Below, in pieces: positions 29,143 to 38,873 of a stretch of 64,000 nt of DNA. Location of the stretch: positions 186,001 through 250,000 of the forward strand of contig NZ_AUGS01000001.1 of NCBI RefSeq assembly GCF_000422785.1, given 5' to 3'. The stretch comes from Pseudovibrio exalbescens DSM 16456 (lineage in GTDB: Bacteria; Pseudomonadota; Alphaproteobacteria; Rhizobiales; Stappiaceae). The first letter of the stretch is position 1, and each line of letters begins with the position of its first letter. Below the pieces are notes generated by a model, which was not told where the DNA came from, did not search any database, and was given only the letters and a program-made list of their open reading frames with translations. The position numbers were made by a program, and so were the translations under genes.

Positions 29143-29151
29143 GGGGGGGGG
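29143..29151. repeat. Poly-G tract (9 G) upstream of GNAT gene
   Basis: A run of nine G residues lies 58 bases before the GNAT start codon. Such tracts slip during replication and can alter promoter spacing. Confidence 0.8.
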
Positions 29152-29209
29152 CTGGTTGACGAATGCGGCAGGGACGTGCTCCCATGATGCTGGCGAACTT
29201 GGAGAAACT

Positions 29210-29769
29210 ATGCCTCAGGATCAGGTGGACATACGGCAAGCGCGATTGAGCGACATGGAAGCGATTGCGCAAGTCCATATGCAGAGCTGGGGGGAAACGT
29301 ATAGGGGCCTTATTCCAGAATCTGTTCTTGCGACGCGATCTGTCGCGAAATCTCGAGCCATATGGCATGAGATTCTCTCGGTTGCAGCCCCGGAAAGGGA
29401 AACTGATGTGTTTGTCGCTTGCGTTCCCAAGGGAGTTGTCGGGTTTGTCTGCGTAGGCCCTCAGCGTGAGTGCACACACGCAGCGCAGCGCAGGGATTTG
29501 GCGGAGAGATCAGCGCGTTGTACCTTCTTCAGGAGGTTCACGGACAGGGGCTGGGCGCAGCTTTGTTTCGCAAGGCTTTGTGCCATCTTCAACACTTGGG
29601 TCACTCGGCCTTCAGTTTATGGGTGTTGGAGGGAAATGTGAGCGCGCTAAAGTTTTATGAGCGGTTTGGTGGAGAACCTTTTGACCGGGAGTGCAAAGTC
29701 CGCAGCGGTGGCAAACTGGTGGAAGTTGCGATCGGTTGGCGGAATATCCCGGCGGCGCTGCCTTCGTAA
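29210..29769 (+). pseudogene. GNAT acetyltransferase interrupted by a frameshift at a CGCAG repeat
   Basis: The N-terminal half (MPQDQVDIRQARLSDMEAIA … VFVACVPKGVVGFVCVGPQREC) starts at ATG 29210 behind GGAG. The C-terminal half lies in another frame from about 29485 to 29769 (GEISALYLLQEVHGQGLGAALF … LWVLEGNVSALKFYERFGG) and holds the acetyl-CoA-binding Q-G-x-G-x-A loop. Together they form a typical GNAT N-acetyltransferase. The break falls in three tandem CGCAG units (29479–29493). With two units the reading frame is continuous and encodes 184 residues. Upstream frame continuation and lack of other stops suggest a recent or reversible change. Phase variation or a sequencing error are both possible. 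Confidence 0.8.
29479..29493. repeat. (CGCAG)3 pentanucleotide repeat inside GNAT gene
   Basis: Three direct copies of CGCAG sit exactly where the two GNAT halves change frame. Loss of one unit restores the frame. Confidence 0.9.
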
Positions 29770-29886
29770 TAGTCCCAGAAACGTGATTTTGATGAGGGGA
29801 TGCATTGAAACCCCATAAAGGCTTCCCCATGTTCGCTGCGGTCTTAACATCAAGCGCAAGGTGCGCTTTTAAAAAGTCTTCGCAAA

Positions 29887-30864
29887 ATGGTTATTCTTCA
29901 ACTGGTCGGGGGGCTGGTGCTGCTGCTTGTGGGCGGTGAAGCACTGGTGCGCGGCAGTGTGGCTGTGGCCACCCGCCTTGGCGTTTCAAAACTCTTCATT
30001 GGCCTGACGCTTGTGGGCTTTGGCACCTCCATGCCGGAACTGGTCGCCAGCCTTCAGGGCGCGTTTGCCGGCTACCCCGGTGTTGCTGTTGGCAACATCG
30101 TGGGCAGCAACATCACCAATGTGCTGCTTATTTTGGGTACGTCTGCGCTCATCATGCCCATTGTGGTCAACCGCGAAGCGTTCCGCCGCGACGGGGCTGT
30201 TCTGGCTTTTGCCAGTCTTGTCTTGCTGGCTGTTGTGTTGAGTGGCGCCTTGTCTCGGTTGGCAGGTTTGGTTCTTGTTGGCCTGTTGCTGGCCTATACG
30301 GTCTGCAGTTTCTGGGTGGAGCGGCGGGCGAAAACAGCCGCCAGCGCGGTGCATGAAGCTGAGGCGGACGAGCTGTCCGAGCCGCAGCTTTCTGTTGGCT
30401 GGGGCGTGGTTCTTTTCTTTGTTGGCGTAGGCGGCATTGTCTTTGGGGCGGATATGCTGGTCTCCTCCAGTGTGGATGTGGCAAAGCGCATTGGTGTTTC
30501 GGATGCGGTGATCGGCCTGACGTTGGTCGCCATTGGCACCTCCTTGCCGGAACTGGTGACATCGATTGTTGCGGCTGTGCGCGGGCACGGCGATGTGGCC
30601 TTTGGCAACGTGATTGGCAGCAACATTTTCAATATCTTCGGCATTGGCGGGGTTACGGCTCTGGTTGTTCCAATTCCTGTGCCCGCAGAGATTGCCGGGC
30701 TTGATATTTGGGTGATGGTGGGCGCCGTTGGGCTCATGGCGGTGGCCTGCATAACCGGGTGGCGGGTGAGTCGCCGGGAAGGCCTGTTCTTCCTTGCCTG
30801 TTACGGGGGCTACTTGGCGCTGCAATTGACGCCGGGCCTGCGTGCGGCTTTGGGCCTCGCCTGA
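29887..30864 (+). CDS. Calcium/sodium antiporter (CaCA family, YrbG-like)
   Basis: This 325-residue inner-membrane protein has two homologous halves of about five helices. Each carries the alpha-repeat motif: GFGTSMPELVASLQG … NIVGSNITNVLLILG in the first half, and AIGTSLPELVTSIVAAVRG … NVIGSNIFNIFGIGG in the second. The Glu in each repeat coordinates Ca2+. The family exchanges Ca2+ for Na+ or H+. ATG 29887 has no strong ribosome binding site. Its 3' end faces the repeat array. Confidence 0.93.
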   Translation: MVILQLVGGLVLLLVGGEALVRGSVAVATRLGVSKLFIGLTLVGFGTSMPELVASLQGAFAGYPGVAVGNIVGSNITNVLLILGTSALIMPIVVNREAFRRDGAVLAFASLVLLAVVLSGALSRLAGLVLVGLLLAYTVCSFWVERRAKTAASAVHEAEADELSEPQLSVGWGVVLFFVGVGGIVFGADMLVSSSVDVAKRIGVSDAVIGLTLVAIGTSLPELVTSIVAAVRGHGDVAFGNVIGSNIFNIFGIGGVTALVVPIPVPAEIAGLDIWVMVGAVGLMAVACITGWRVSRREGLFFLACYGGYLALQLTPGLRAALGLA

Positions 30865-30929
30865 TGGTGTAGGGGGGCGGGCCGGAGGGTCATGATTGGA
30901 GTATGCCTCCGCTCTCGTCTGCCACACCC

Positions 30930-31078
30930 ACGGAGGTCATCCCGCACTTGATGCGGGATCCAGATGGGGTTCGTTTGGTCGCTAAGGTTGAAGGTTACGT
31001 GCTCGCGATTGCTCGCGCATTTTGTGCTGGATCCCGGATCTGCGTTTCGCTGTTCGCTCAACTTGTCCGGGATGACGG
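30930..31078. repeat. Palindromic intergenic repeat, copy 1
   Basis: This copy is 149 bases long. The left end reads GGTCATCCCGCACTTGATGC and the right end CTTGTCCGGGATGACGG, with the ends roughly inverted (GTCATCCCG…/…CGGGATGAC). The internal GATCCAG and CTGGATCC are also inverted. It is one of four copies. Confidence 0.9.
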
Positions 31079-31250
31079 CGGAGGGGAGGTGGGGCTGGTG
31101 AGCCTTGCCGGGATTTCTAGGCGGCTCGTGGGCCTTTCTGGGCTTCTATGGCGGTGAGTGATCTTGGCGCATCGAGGTCAGAGAGGCAGAGTCCATTGTC
31201 AGTATCGTTTGCGACTGGCGCGTCATGAGGCCGCTTTGCCCGCCACACCC

Positions 31251-31399
31251 ACGGAGGTCATCCCGCACTTGATGCGGGATCCAGATGGGGTTCGTTTGGT
31301 CGCTAAGGTTGAAGGTTACGTGCTCGCAATTGCTCGCGCTTGTTGCGCTGGATCCCGGATCTGCGTTTCGCTGTTCGCTCTCCTTGTCCGGGATGACGG
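31251..31399. repeat. Palindromic intergenic repeat, copy 2
   Basis: This copy is 149 bases long and nearly identical to copy 1. The period from copy 1 is 321 bases. The spacer shares segments with the other spacers (for example the GTCAGAGAGGCAGAG block). Confidence 0.9.
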
Positions 31400-31603
31400 T
31401 GGAGGGGAGGTGGGGCCGGTGTGTCTCACTTGGTTGATTGGTGGCTATTGAGCCTTACTGGGCTCTCATGGCGGCTCGTGGGCCTTATTGGGTATTCTTG
31501 GAGGCTGGTGCTGCCAGAGTGCGTCGAGGTCAGAGAGGCAGAGGCCATTGTCAGTGTCGTTTGCGACTGGTGCCTCATGAGACCACTTTCGTCTGCCACC
31601 CTC

Positions 31604-31754
31604 ACGGAGGTCATCCCGCACTTGATGCGGGATCCAGACGGGCAGTTCGTTCGGTCGCAAGGGATAAGGGTTCTGTGCTCGCAATTGCTCGCGCTTTTCA
31701 CGCTGGATCCCGGATCTGCGTTTCGCTGTGCGCTCCCCTTGTCCGGGATGACGG
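31604..31754. repeat. Palindromic intergenic repeat, copy 3
   Basis: This copy is 151 bases long and more diverged in its middle part (GGATAAGGGTTCTGTG). The period from copy 2 is 353 bases. Confidence 0.9.
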
Positions 31755-31959
31755 TGAAGGGGAGGTGGGGCTGTGGTGTGTCTCACTTGGTTGATTGGTG
31801 GCTCTTCAGCCTTACTGGGCTCTCATGGCGGCTTGTGGGCCTCACTGGGTATTCTTGGAGGCTGGTGCTGCCAGAGCACCTTGAGTTCAAAGAGACAGAG
31901 TCCATTGTCAGTATCGTTTGCGACTGGCGCGTCATGAGGCCGCTTTGCCCGCCACACCC

Positions 31960-32111
31960 ACGGAGGTCATCCCGCACTTGATGCGGGATCCAGATGGGCA
32001 GTTCGTTCGGTCGCTAGTGTTGAAGGTTACGTGCTCGCGATTGCTCGCGCTTTTTTGTGCTGGATCCCGGATCTTCGTTTCGCTGTTCGCTCAACTTGTC
32101 CGGGATGACGG
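31960..32111. repeat. Palindromic intergenic repeat, copy 4
   Basis: This copy is 152 bases long. The period from copy 3 is 356 bases, and the spacer between copies 3 and 4 closely repeats that between copies 2 and 3, so the whole ~355-base unit has been duplicated. Confidence 0.9.
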
Positions 32112-32123
32112 TAGAGGGGAGGG

Positions 32124-32150
32124 GAATGCCCGGAGTGGTTCCGGGCATTC
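32124..32150. terminator. Stem-loop at 3' end of oxoprolinase gene
   Basis: A perfect 10-bp stem GAATGCCCGG/CCGGGCATTC (32124–32133 with 32141–32150) lies 24 bases beyond the leftward oxoprolinase stop. No T-tract follows on either strand, so it could slow decay or terminate weakly. Confidence 0.5.
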
Positions 32151-32173
32151 ATGACCTGTCGAGCCGATGGTTG

Positions 32174-35100
32174 CTAGGCCTTGCCCCAGCCGCCGCTGGT
32201 TGGGGTGATGACGGTGACGGCTTCGCCTGCTTCCAGAACTGTTTGGTCACAGCCCTTCAGCGTTTCGACGGTGCCGTTCAGGCGGCGGACTTGTGTGCAG
32301 CCAACCTGACCATTCTCGCCGCCTTCCATGCCTTTCGGCTCGATCGTGCGGTGCGAGGAGAGGATGGCGCAGTCCATCTTTTCCAGGAAGCGGATGGTGC
32401 GTTTGGTGCCATCGCCTGCATGCCACTTGCCCCTGCCGCCGGACCCTTTGCGGATGTGGAAGTCTTCCAGCAGCACCGGATAGCGGAACTCCAGAACTTC
32501 CGGGTCCGTCAGGCGGGAGTTGGTCATGTGGACATGAACACCATCCGTACCGTTGAAGCCGGGACCTGCCGGGGAGCCTGAACACAGGGTCTCATAATAC
32601 TGATAGGTCTCGTTGCCGAAGGTTAGGTTGTTCATGGAGCCTTGGGAGTTGGCCATGGCGCCAAGAGCGGCAAACAGCGCGTTGGTTACGTGCTGGGAGG
32701 TCTCCACGTTGCCTGCGACAACGGCGGCGGGATAAACCGGCCGCAGCATGCAGTCTTCCGGCAGGATGATGTTGATGGGGCGCAGGCACCCTGCGTTCAT
32801 GGGGATGTGACCTTCCACCATGACGCGGAAACAATAAAGCACGGCAGCGCGGGTTACCGGTTCGGGCGCGTTGAAGTTGTTCTCCTTCATGGCGCTGGTG
32901 CCGGTAAAGTCGACGGTGGCTTCACGCTTTTCCTTGTCGACGGTGATCTTGACCTTGATGACTGCGCCCTGATCGGTCGGATACTCATAGGCGCTGTCTG
33001 ACAGGGCCTCGATGACGCGGCGCACGCTTTCTTCGGCGTTGTCCTGAACGTGGCCCATATATGCCTGAACGGTTTCAAGACCGAAGTGGGTGGTCATCTT
33101 GCGCAGCTCTTGAACGCCCTTCTCGTTGGCGGCGATCTGTGCCTTCAGGTCCGCCACGTTCTGGTGCACGTTGCGCACCGGATACGGGTGTTCGGTCAAG
33201 AGCTTAACGAGCGCGTCTTCCTGGAACGTGCCTTGATCGACCAGCTTGAAGTTGTCGATGAGGACACCTTCTTCATCCACCTTGGTGGCAAGCGGGGTCA
33301 TGGAGCCGGGGGCCGAGCCGCCCACATCAGCATGGTGACCACGGGAGGCGGCCCAGAACAGAATCTCCTGGCCCTTCTCATCAAAGACCGGGGAGACCAC
33401 GGTGATGTCCGGCAAGTGGGTGCCGCCATTATAGGGCGCGTTGAGGGCGAACACGTCGCCCGGTTTGATCTTGCCCTTGTTTAGCTTGATGACCGTTTCC
33501 ACAGAGCGGTCCATGGAACCAAGGTGTACGGGCATGTGCGGGGCGTTGGCCACAAGCGCGCCGTTTTGGTCGAAGACAGCGCAGGAGAAATCCAGCCGCT
33601 CCTTGATGTTGACGGAGTAAGCGGTGTTTTGCAGGGTCACGCCCATCTGCTCGGCGATGGACATGAAGAGGTTGTTGAACACCTCCAGCATGACCGGATC
33701 GGCGGTGGTGCCGATGGCTTCCGCCTGGCGCAGTGGGACAACGCGGGTGAGGATGATGTGATCCTTGGCGTTGATGGCAGCTTGCCAGCCCGGCTCCACC
33801 ACCACAGTGGCGTGGGGTTCCATGATCAGCGCCGGTCCGGAAATGGTCATGCCGGGAAGGAGAGCGTCGCGTTTGTAAACATTGGCCGCCTGCCAATCGC
33901 CATCGGAGAAGAAGCGGGTTGCCTCTGAAGGTTCGGGAGAGTTGGAGGCAAGGGTGAGGTCCGGTTCGGTGAGGCCCGCGCCGCCGCCGACGGCCTCCAC
34001 TTCCAGTGCCTCAACGACGATGCCCTTGTTCTCATAGGCAAAGCCGAACTGCTTTTTGTGCGCTTCGGTGAATTCGGCAATCATGCCATCGCGGTCGCCA
34101 TCAAGCATGGCAACGGGCAAGGGGGTGTCGGTGCCATCGTAGCGCAGGTGGACACGTGGCAGCAGGGTGATTGCATCGGGTGCAACGCCTTGCCCTTCCA
34201 CCTCGGCGCGCGCGTCTGCGGCAAGGTCGTCTTTGAGCGCGGTGAGAGCGGCAAGCTGGTCGGTTTCAAGGGGTTTGACGACAGCCTTCTGACGGGTGGC
34301 GCGAATGTCGGCAAGGCCCATGCCGTAAGCGGACAGAATGCCGGAAAGGGGGTGAACGATCACCGTCTTCATGCCAAGGCTGTCGGCGACCAGACAGGCG
34401 GCCTGACCGCCCGCGCCCCCAAAGCATGTGAGGGCGTAATCGGTGACGTCATGACCGCGTTGAACCGATATTTTCTTGATGGCATTGGCCATGTTCTCGA
34501 CGGCGATTTTGAGGAAGCCTTCCGCCACCTGTTCGGCTGAAAGGCCATTGTCGATCTCCTCGGCAAGGGCAGCAAAGGCGGCGCGAACCGCGTCTTCATC
34601 CAGCGCTTCATCCTGATTGGGGCCGAAGATCTTCGGGAAATAGGAGGCCTTGAGCTTGCCGGTCATGACGTTGGCGTCGGTGACAGTCAGCGGGCCGCCG
34701 CGTCGGTAGCACTTGGGACCGGGGTTGGCACCAGCCGAATCCGGGCCGACCTGAAAGCGTCCATCCTTGTAGTGAAGGATGGAACCGCCGCCTGCGGCCA
34801 CCGTGTGGATCATCATCATGGGCGCGCGCATGCGCACCCCGGCCACTTCGGTTTCAAAGGCGCGTTCATATTCGCCGTCAAAGTGGGAAACGTCAGTGGA
34901 GGTGCCGCCCATGTCAAAGCCGATGACCTTTTCAAAGCCCGCCATCCGGGAAGTTTCCACCGCGCCTACAACACCGCCGGCCGGGCCGGAGAGAATGGCG
35001 TCCTTGCCCTGAAACAAGGAAGCGTCGGTGAGGCCGCCGGAGGACTGCATGAACATGAGGCGGCAGTCTGTGTTTTGGATGTCCAACTCGCCTGCGACCT

Positions 35101-35776
35101 GCTCCACATAGCGGCGGAGAATTGGCGAGAGATAAGCGTCCACAACGGTGGTGTCGCCGCGGCCCACCAGCTTCATCAGTGGGGAGACTTCGTGCGAAAC
35201 GGAGATTTGCGGGAAGCCGACCTTCCTGGCTACTTTGGCCAGTTGTTTTTCATGCTCCGGATAAGCATAGGCGTGCATGAGCACAATGGCGATGGAACGG
35301 ATGCCGTCGTCGAACGCGGCGCGCAGGTCTTTTTCGACCGCGGCAAGGTCTGGCGCAACTTCAACGGTGCCATCGGCGCGCACGCGCTCTGTTGCCTCGA
35401 TTACCTGATCGTAGAGGAGTTCCGGCTTGATGATTTCCTTGGCGAAAATGTCCGGGCGGGCCTGATAGCCGATTTCCAGCGCATCGCGGAAGCCTTTGGT
35501 TATGAGCAGCAGCGTGCGGTCGCCTTTGCGCTCAAGCAGCGCGTTGGTGGCAACTGTGGTGCCCATTTTCACGGTCGCAATGTTTTGTGAAGGAATGCGC
35601 TCGTTCTTGCCGATGCCCATGAGGTCGCGAATGCCCTGAATGGCGGCGTCCTTGTAGGCCTCCGGATTTTCGGAGAGGACCTTGTGGGCCTCAATGCTGC
35701 CCTCCGGTGTGCGGGCCACGATATCTGTAAAGGTGCCACCTCGGTCGATCCAGAAATCCCATTTCCCCGCTGTCAT
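32174..35776 (-). CDS. 5-oxoprolinase / hydantoinase fusion (HyuA-HyuB)
   Basis: This 1200-residue ATP-dependent hydrolase has a HyuA half (about 1–690: [18 protein letters not shown], the ATP-binding start; [22 protein letters not shown]). A HyuB half follows (about 690–1200: [29 protein letters not shown] … [14 protein letters not shown]). Full-length fusions are 5-oxoprolinases that open pyroglutamate to glutamate, as in eukaryotic OPLAH. Bacterial relatives may act on hydantoins. ATG 35776 lies 7 bases from GAGGGG. The overlapping GTG 35779 is less well spaced. It is divergent from a MarR-like regulator. Confidence 0.92.
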   Translation of the reverse strand: MTAGKWDFWIDRGGTFTDIVARTPEGSIEAHKVLSENPEAYKDAAIQGIRDLMGIGKNERIPSQNIATVKMGTTVATNALLERKGDRTLLLITKGFRDALEIGYQARPDIFAKEIIKPELLYDQVIEATERVRADGTVEVAPDLAAVEKDLRAAFDDGIRSIAIVLMHAYAYPEHEKQLAKVARKVGFPQISVSHEVSPLMKLVGRGDTTVVDAYLSPILRRYVEQVAGELDIQNTDCRLMFMQSSGGLTDASLFQGKDAILSGPAGGVVGAVETSRMAGFEKVIGFDMGGTSTDVSHFDGEYERAFETEVAGVRMRAPMMMIHTVAAGGGSILHYKDGRFQVGPDSAGANPGPKCYRRGGPLTVTDANVMTGKLKASYFPKIFGPNQDEALDEDAVRAAFAALAEEIDNGLSAEQVAEGFLKIAVENMANAIKKISVQRGHDVTDYALTCFGGAGGQAACLVADSLGMKTVIVHPLSGILSAYGMGLADIRATRQKAVVKPLETDQLAALTALKDDLAADARAEVEGQGVAPDAITLLPRVHLRYDGTDTPLPVAMLDGDRDGMIAEFTEAHKKQFGFAYENKGIVVEALEVEAVGGGAGLTEPDLTLASNSPEPSEATRFFSDGDWQAANVYKRDALLPGMTISGPALIMEPHATVVVEPGWQAAINAKDHIILTRVVPLRQAEAIGTTADPVMLEVFNNLFMSIAEQMGVTLQNTAYSVNIKERLDFSCAVFDQNGALVANAPHMPVHLGSMDRSVETVIKLNKGKIKPGDVFALNAPYNGGTHLPDITVVSPVFDEKGQEILFWAASRGHHADVGGSAPGSMTPLATKVDEEGVLIDNFKLVDQGTFQEDALVKLLTEHPYPVRNVHQNVADLKAQIAANEKGVQELRKMTTHFGLETVQAYMGHVQDNAEESVRRVIEALSDSAYEYPTDQGAVIKVKITVDKEKREATVDFTGTSAMKENNFNAPEPVTRAAVLYCFRVMVEGHIPMNAGCLRPINIILPEDCMLRPVYPAAVVAGNVETSQHVTNALFAALGAMANSQGSMNNLTFGNETYQYYETLCSGSPAGPGFNGTDGVHVHMTNSRLTDPEVLEFRYPVLLEDFHIRKGSGGRGKWHAGDGTKRTIRFLEKMDCAILSSHRTIEPKGMEGGENGQVGCTQVRRLNGTVETLKGCDQTVLEAGEAVTVITPTSGGWGKA

Positions 35777-35823
35777 CACTTATCCCCTCGGTGGTGTGTT
35801 ACGTATGTTTGATTAGGTGGCAA

Positions 35824-35842
35824 TATCGAAAATTTGTCGATA
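35824..35842. promoter_or_regulatory. Candidate MarR operator in oxoprolinase/regulator spacer
   Basis: TATCGA-AAATTTG-TCGATA is a 19-base dyad with perfect 6-bp arms in the 212-base spacer between the divergent oxoprolinase and MarR-like genes. It lies 48 bases upstream of the oxoprolinase start. MarR dimers bind 16–20 bp dyads, so control of one or both genes is inferred. Confidence 0.5.
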
Positions 35843-35988
35843 AATTGTCAATGAAAAAGTGCAGTAGTGGCGAGCCGAAAGCGGCTTCCAGATCTATATA
35901 TTGTTTCAATCCGGCACAGACTATCATAGATTTATAACAGGATCCGTTGGGTCGTTAGTGCATAAGAAGGGCAGGAAAGGGGCGTTCG

Positions 35989-36543
35989 TTGACACAGACA
36001 GCACCTAAAAACAGAAAGAAAACGAGTAGGCGCACGGCTGGTGTGGGCCCTGTTGTGTCGGCAGCGCATTTGGCAGCTGGTGAGATGCCTGCTCTTTCCG
36101 AAATGGAATTTGCCGTAACCATGATGGTGAATGCTTATCAGCGCTGGATGGTGCGGTGCATGGCAGCCGCCGGGGTTGAGGGATTGTCTTCGTTGGAGGT
36201 CCAGTTGTTGCACAGCGTCAATCATCGCTCGCGTGCAAAGACCATGGCCGACCTTTGTTTGGTATTGAACATCGAGGATACGCACACGGTTTCTTACGCG
36301 CTCAAGAAACTAGAGAAGGCGGGGCTGATTGAAACAGGCAGACGGGGCAAGGAAAAGACAGCCCGCATCACCCAGACAGGTGAAGAAATGTGTCTGCAAT
36401 ACAGAGAGCTTCGCGAAGCTTTGCTGGTGAAGCCGATGAAGGAGTTGGGGCTGGACGAAGCGGAGTTGTCGCGACTGGCGGCAACGTTGCGGTCGGTTTC
36501 AGGCTATTATGATCAAGGAGCGCGAGCGGCCACTGCGATGTAG
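35989..36543 (+). CDS. MarR-like winged-helix regulator
   Basis: This 184-residue protein has a central winged helix (about 60–140: LSSLEVQLLHSVNHRSRAKTMADLCLVLNIEDTHTVSYALKKLEKAGLIETGRRGKEKTARITQTGEE) and a basic N-terminal tail (KNRKKTSRRT). The start is TTG 35989 behind AGGAAAGG. It is divergent from the 5-oxoprolinase gene, so it most likely controls that gene through the 19-base dyad between them. The ligand is unknown. Confidence 0.8.
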   Translation: MTQTAPKNRKKTSRRTAGVGPVVSAAHLAAGEMPALSEMEFAVTMMVNAYQRWMVRCMAAAGVEGLSSLEVQLLHSVNHRSRAKTMADLCLVLNIEDTHTVSYALKKLEKAGLIETGRRGKEKTARITQTGEEMCLQYRELREALLVKPMKELGLDEAELSRLAATLRSVSGYYDQGARAATAM

Positions 36544-36552
36544 GTTGGATGC

Positions 36553-38640
36553 TCAACTGGTGACGCGTTCCGACCGGTCCTCTGCGGGCTTTTCAGGTCG
36601 GTTTTGTAGGCAGTCAACGCCCTCAAACGGATGCCGCGGATCGACGACACGAGGGCGGCCGAACAAAAAGCCCTGGACCAGATCACAGCCTGCTGCCCGT
36701 AGTATTTGGCGTTGGCTTTCGTTCTCCACGCCCTCTGCGGTAATAAGCACATCCAGCGAACGCCCCAGCCCGATAATGGAGGCGACAATGGCATCTGTGT
36801 GCGCATCCGTGCCCAAATTTCGGATGAAAGTCCGGTCAATCTTGATCTTGTCAAATGGGAACTTGGAGAGATAGCTCAAACTGGAGTAGCCGGTGCCAAA
36901 ATCGTCCATGGCCACCGACACGCCCATCTGCCGGATTCGGGTCAAGGAACTGACCACGCTTTGAGTGTTCTTGATCAAGAGGTTTTCGGTGATTTCGATT
37001 TCCAGTCTGTCGGGTGACAACTGAGCCGCACGCAGGGCACTGTCGATTTTCTGTTCGATCTCGCCCGTCTTGAACTGGGAGGGAGAGAAGTTGACGGCAA
37101 CCTTCAGGGTTGGATCTGCCCAACTGGCCGCGTCTGCACAGGCCTTGCGCAGGACGTACTCGCCCAATTGCTCGATGAGGCCTGTGTCTTCTGCCAAGGG
37201 AATGAAAACATCCGGCGAGATCCAGCCGCGGTCTGGATGGTTCCAGCGCAGCAGTGCCTCAAACCCCTTCAATTTCTTGTCGGAAAGGCTGACCTGTGCC
37301 TGATACTGGACCGAGAAACCATCTTCTTTCAACGCTTTGCGCATCTCTGCCTCAAGGATTTTGCGGCGCTGAAGGTCTTCATCCATGCTGGGTTCATACC
37401 ATGTGAAGCCAGACCGACCTGTCGTCTTGGTGCGATAAAGGGCCATGTCGGCACAATGCAGCAAACGGGACGTGCGCCACGCGGCATCGGTTGCTTTGGC
37501 GATGCCAAGCGAGAGGGAGATATCGAGGTTTTTGCCTTCGATATGGCAAGGCGGCTTGATTGCAGACATGAGGCGTTCGACCAGAAGGGTCACCTCATGA
37601 TCCGACGTCACGTCCTCCACCATTACGGCAAACTCGTCTCCGGACAGGCGGGCGACAAGATGCGTATCAAATACAAGCCGCAGCCTATCGGCGATAACCT
37701 GCAGGAACACATCTCCCGCAGCATGTCCGTGGGTATCATTGATTTCCTTGAACTTGTCCACGTCCACCGCAATGACGTAAATGTCCGCCGCTGTAATGCT
37801 TGCCTTGCGCAGTGTGTTGGTGAGTTGTTCATGGAACAGGGCGCGGTTTGGCAAGTGTGTCAGCGGGTCGTTGTGGGCCAAAAACCGAATGGTCTTTGTT
37901 GTTTGCCATCGTTCCTTGAGATTGCGCCAGAGCAATGCGGCGACGGATGCCCCCGCGATCAAGACGACCAGAAACCCGCCCGCAGTTGCAACAGCAACGG
38001 CGTTGAGCACGGTTTGCCGGGTCACCTTTGGTTCGGCCGAGAGGATGAAGGTGTATAAAACCTCACCGTCAATCTTGTGGGGAACAATAGCCGTGAAGTC
38101 CGGCGTTCCCCAACCAAAATAGCTGAACTGGCTGGCAAACGTGATCTCTCCGGTTTGAACCGAACGGTTCCAGGTATCGGGGTGGGTATTTTGTTGCAGC
38201 AACTGTTCTGCTTGATATTTGGGCATCTCTTCAGGGAATACGGAGAGAATGCGTCCGTGTTTATCGACGCAAATCAGCCAGTTGACGGGGAAGCGGTTGG
38301 CCAGATCGTCAGCTATCATTGAGGCTGCATTTGCATCTATCAACTGCGCGTTTTCGTGCAAACGCTCTGGCCAGGGAATGGTTTGATCCTTCGTTCCGCG
38401 CAAGCCAAGGGGCGTCTCGGGTTGTGAGTGCAGGCCCTTGCGCTGAGTTCGAGTGACCAACTGGTGCTGTATGGTCAGCTCGCGAGTCAGTCGGTCAGCG
38501 TTCTGCTGAGCTTCTGCGCGAAAGGTGATATAGAGTACGGATCTGTTAACTATAAAAAAAGCCAGAGCGAGCAGGAGGAAGCCGGCGAGGATGCACAGTG
38601 AGTATCTTAATCTTTTGAACTTTGTTGATGCCTCCAACAT
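36553..38640 (-). CDS. Membrane-bound GGDEF-EAL c-di-GMP enzyme
   Basis: This 695-residue protein has an N-terminal helix (LCILAGFLLLALAFFIV), a periplasmic sensor region of about 170 residues and a second helix (VATAGGFLVVLIAGASVAALLW). A GGDEF domain (LTHLPNRALFHEQL … LSGDEFAVM) and an EAL domain (GFEALLRW, EIEITEN, DDFGTGYSSLSYL, IKIDRTFI, AEGVE) follow. All EAL signatures are intact, and the GGDEF site is SGDEF, usually active. A likely bifunctional cyclase/phosphodiesterase or net phosphodiesterase. ATG 38640 follows GAGGAG at a short distance. GTG 38658 is an alternative. Confidence 0.92.
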   Translation of the reverse strand: MLEASTKFKRLRYSLCILAGFLLLALAFFIVNRSVLYITFRAEAQQNADRLTRELTIQHQLVTRTQRKGLHSQPETPLGLRGTKDQTIPWPERLHENAQLIDANAASMIADDLANRFPVNWLICVDKHGRILSVFPEEMPKYQAEQLLQQNTHPDTWNRSVQTGEITFASQFSYFGWGTPDFTAIVPHKIDGEVLYTFILSAEPKVTRQTVLNAVAVATAGGFLVVLIAGASVAALLWRNLKERWQTTKTIRFLAHNDPLTHLPNRALFHEQLTNTLRKASITAADIYVIAVDVDKFKEINDTHGHAAGDVFLQVIADRLRLVFDTHLVARLSGDEFAVMVEDVTSDHEVTLLVERLMSAIKPPCHIEGKNLDISLSLGIAKATDAAWRTSRLLHCADMALYRTKTTGRSGFTWYEPSMDEDLQRRKILEAEMRKALKEDGFSVQYQAQVSLSDKKLKGFEALLRWNHPDRGWISPDVFIPLAEDTGLIEQLGEYVLRKACADAASWADPTLKVAVNFSPSQFKTGEIEQKIDSALRAAQLSPDRLEIEITENLLIKNTQSVVSSLTRIRQMGVSVAMDDFGTGYSSLSYLSKFPFDKIKIDRTFIRNLGTDAHTDAIVASIIGLGRSLDVLITAEGVENESQRQILRAAGCDLVQGFLFGRPRVVDPRHPFEGVDCLQNRPEKPAEDRSERVTS

Positions 38641-38873
38641 CGGCTCCTCAACGACCACGATTCTTCAAGACAGATTGATCGAGCTTCCATGTTGAACCCT
38701 TATAAGTTCTTAAAGATGAAATTTCTGTAGTTATTTATTACAAATTGTCAGCGAGGGCTGATCGGCGTTTGTGGTGAGACCGCACTAGAAAGACCATGCA
38801 ATTTTCGGGGAAAGGTGGCGGAGCCGTTCACGGTGGGCTCGTGTGAGCCGATCAGATCGCATAGGCTGAGTTC

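Noticed and set aside
30930-32111. CRISPR array
   Set aside because: Units are ~150 bases with 170–205-base related spacers and inverted ends. This does not fit short CRISPR repeats with unique spacers, and no cas genes are near.
30903-32154. Several 80–190-codon frames across the repeat array
   Set aside because: They encode repeated copies of the palindromic element itself, differ only by copy, and have no protein-like composition.
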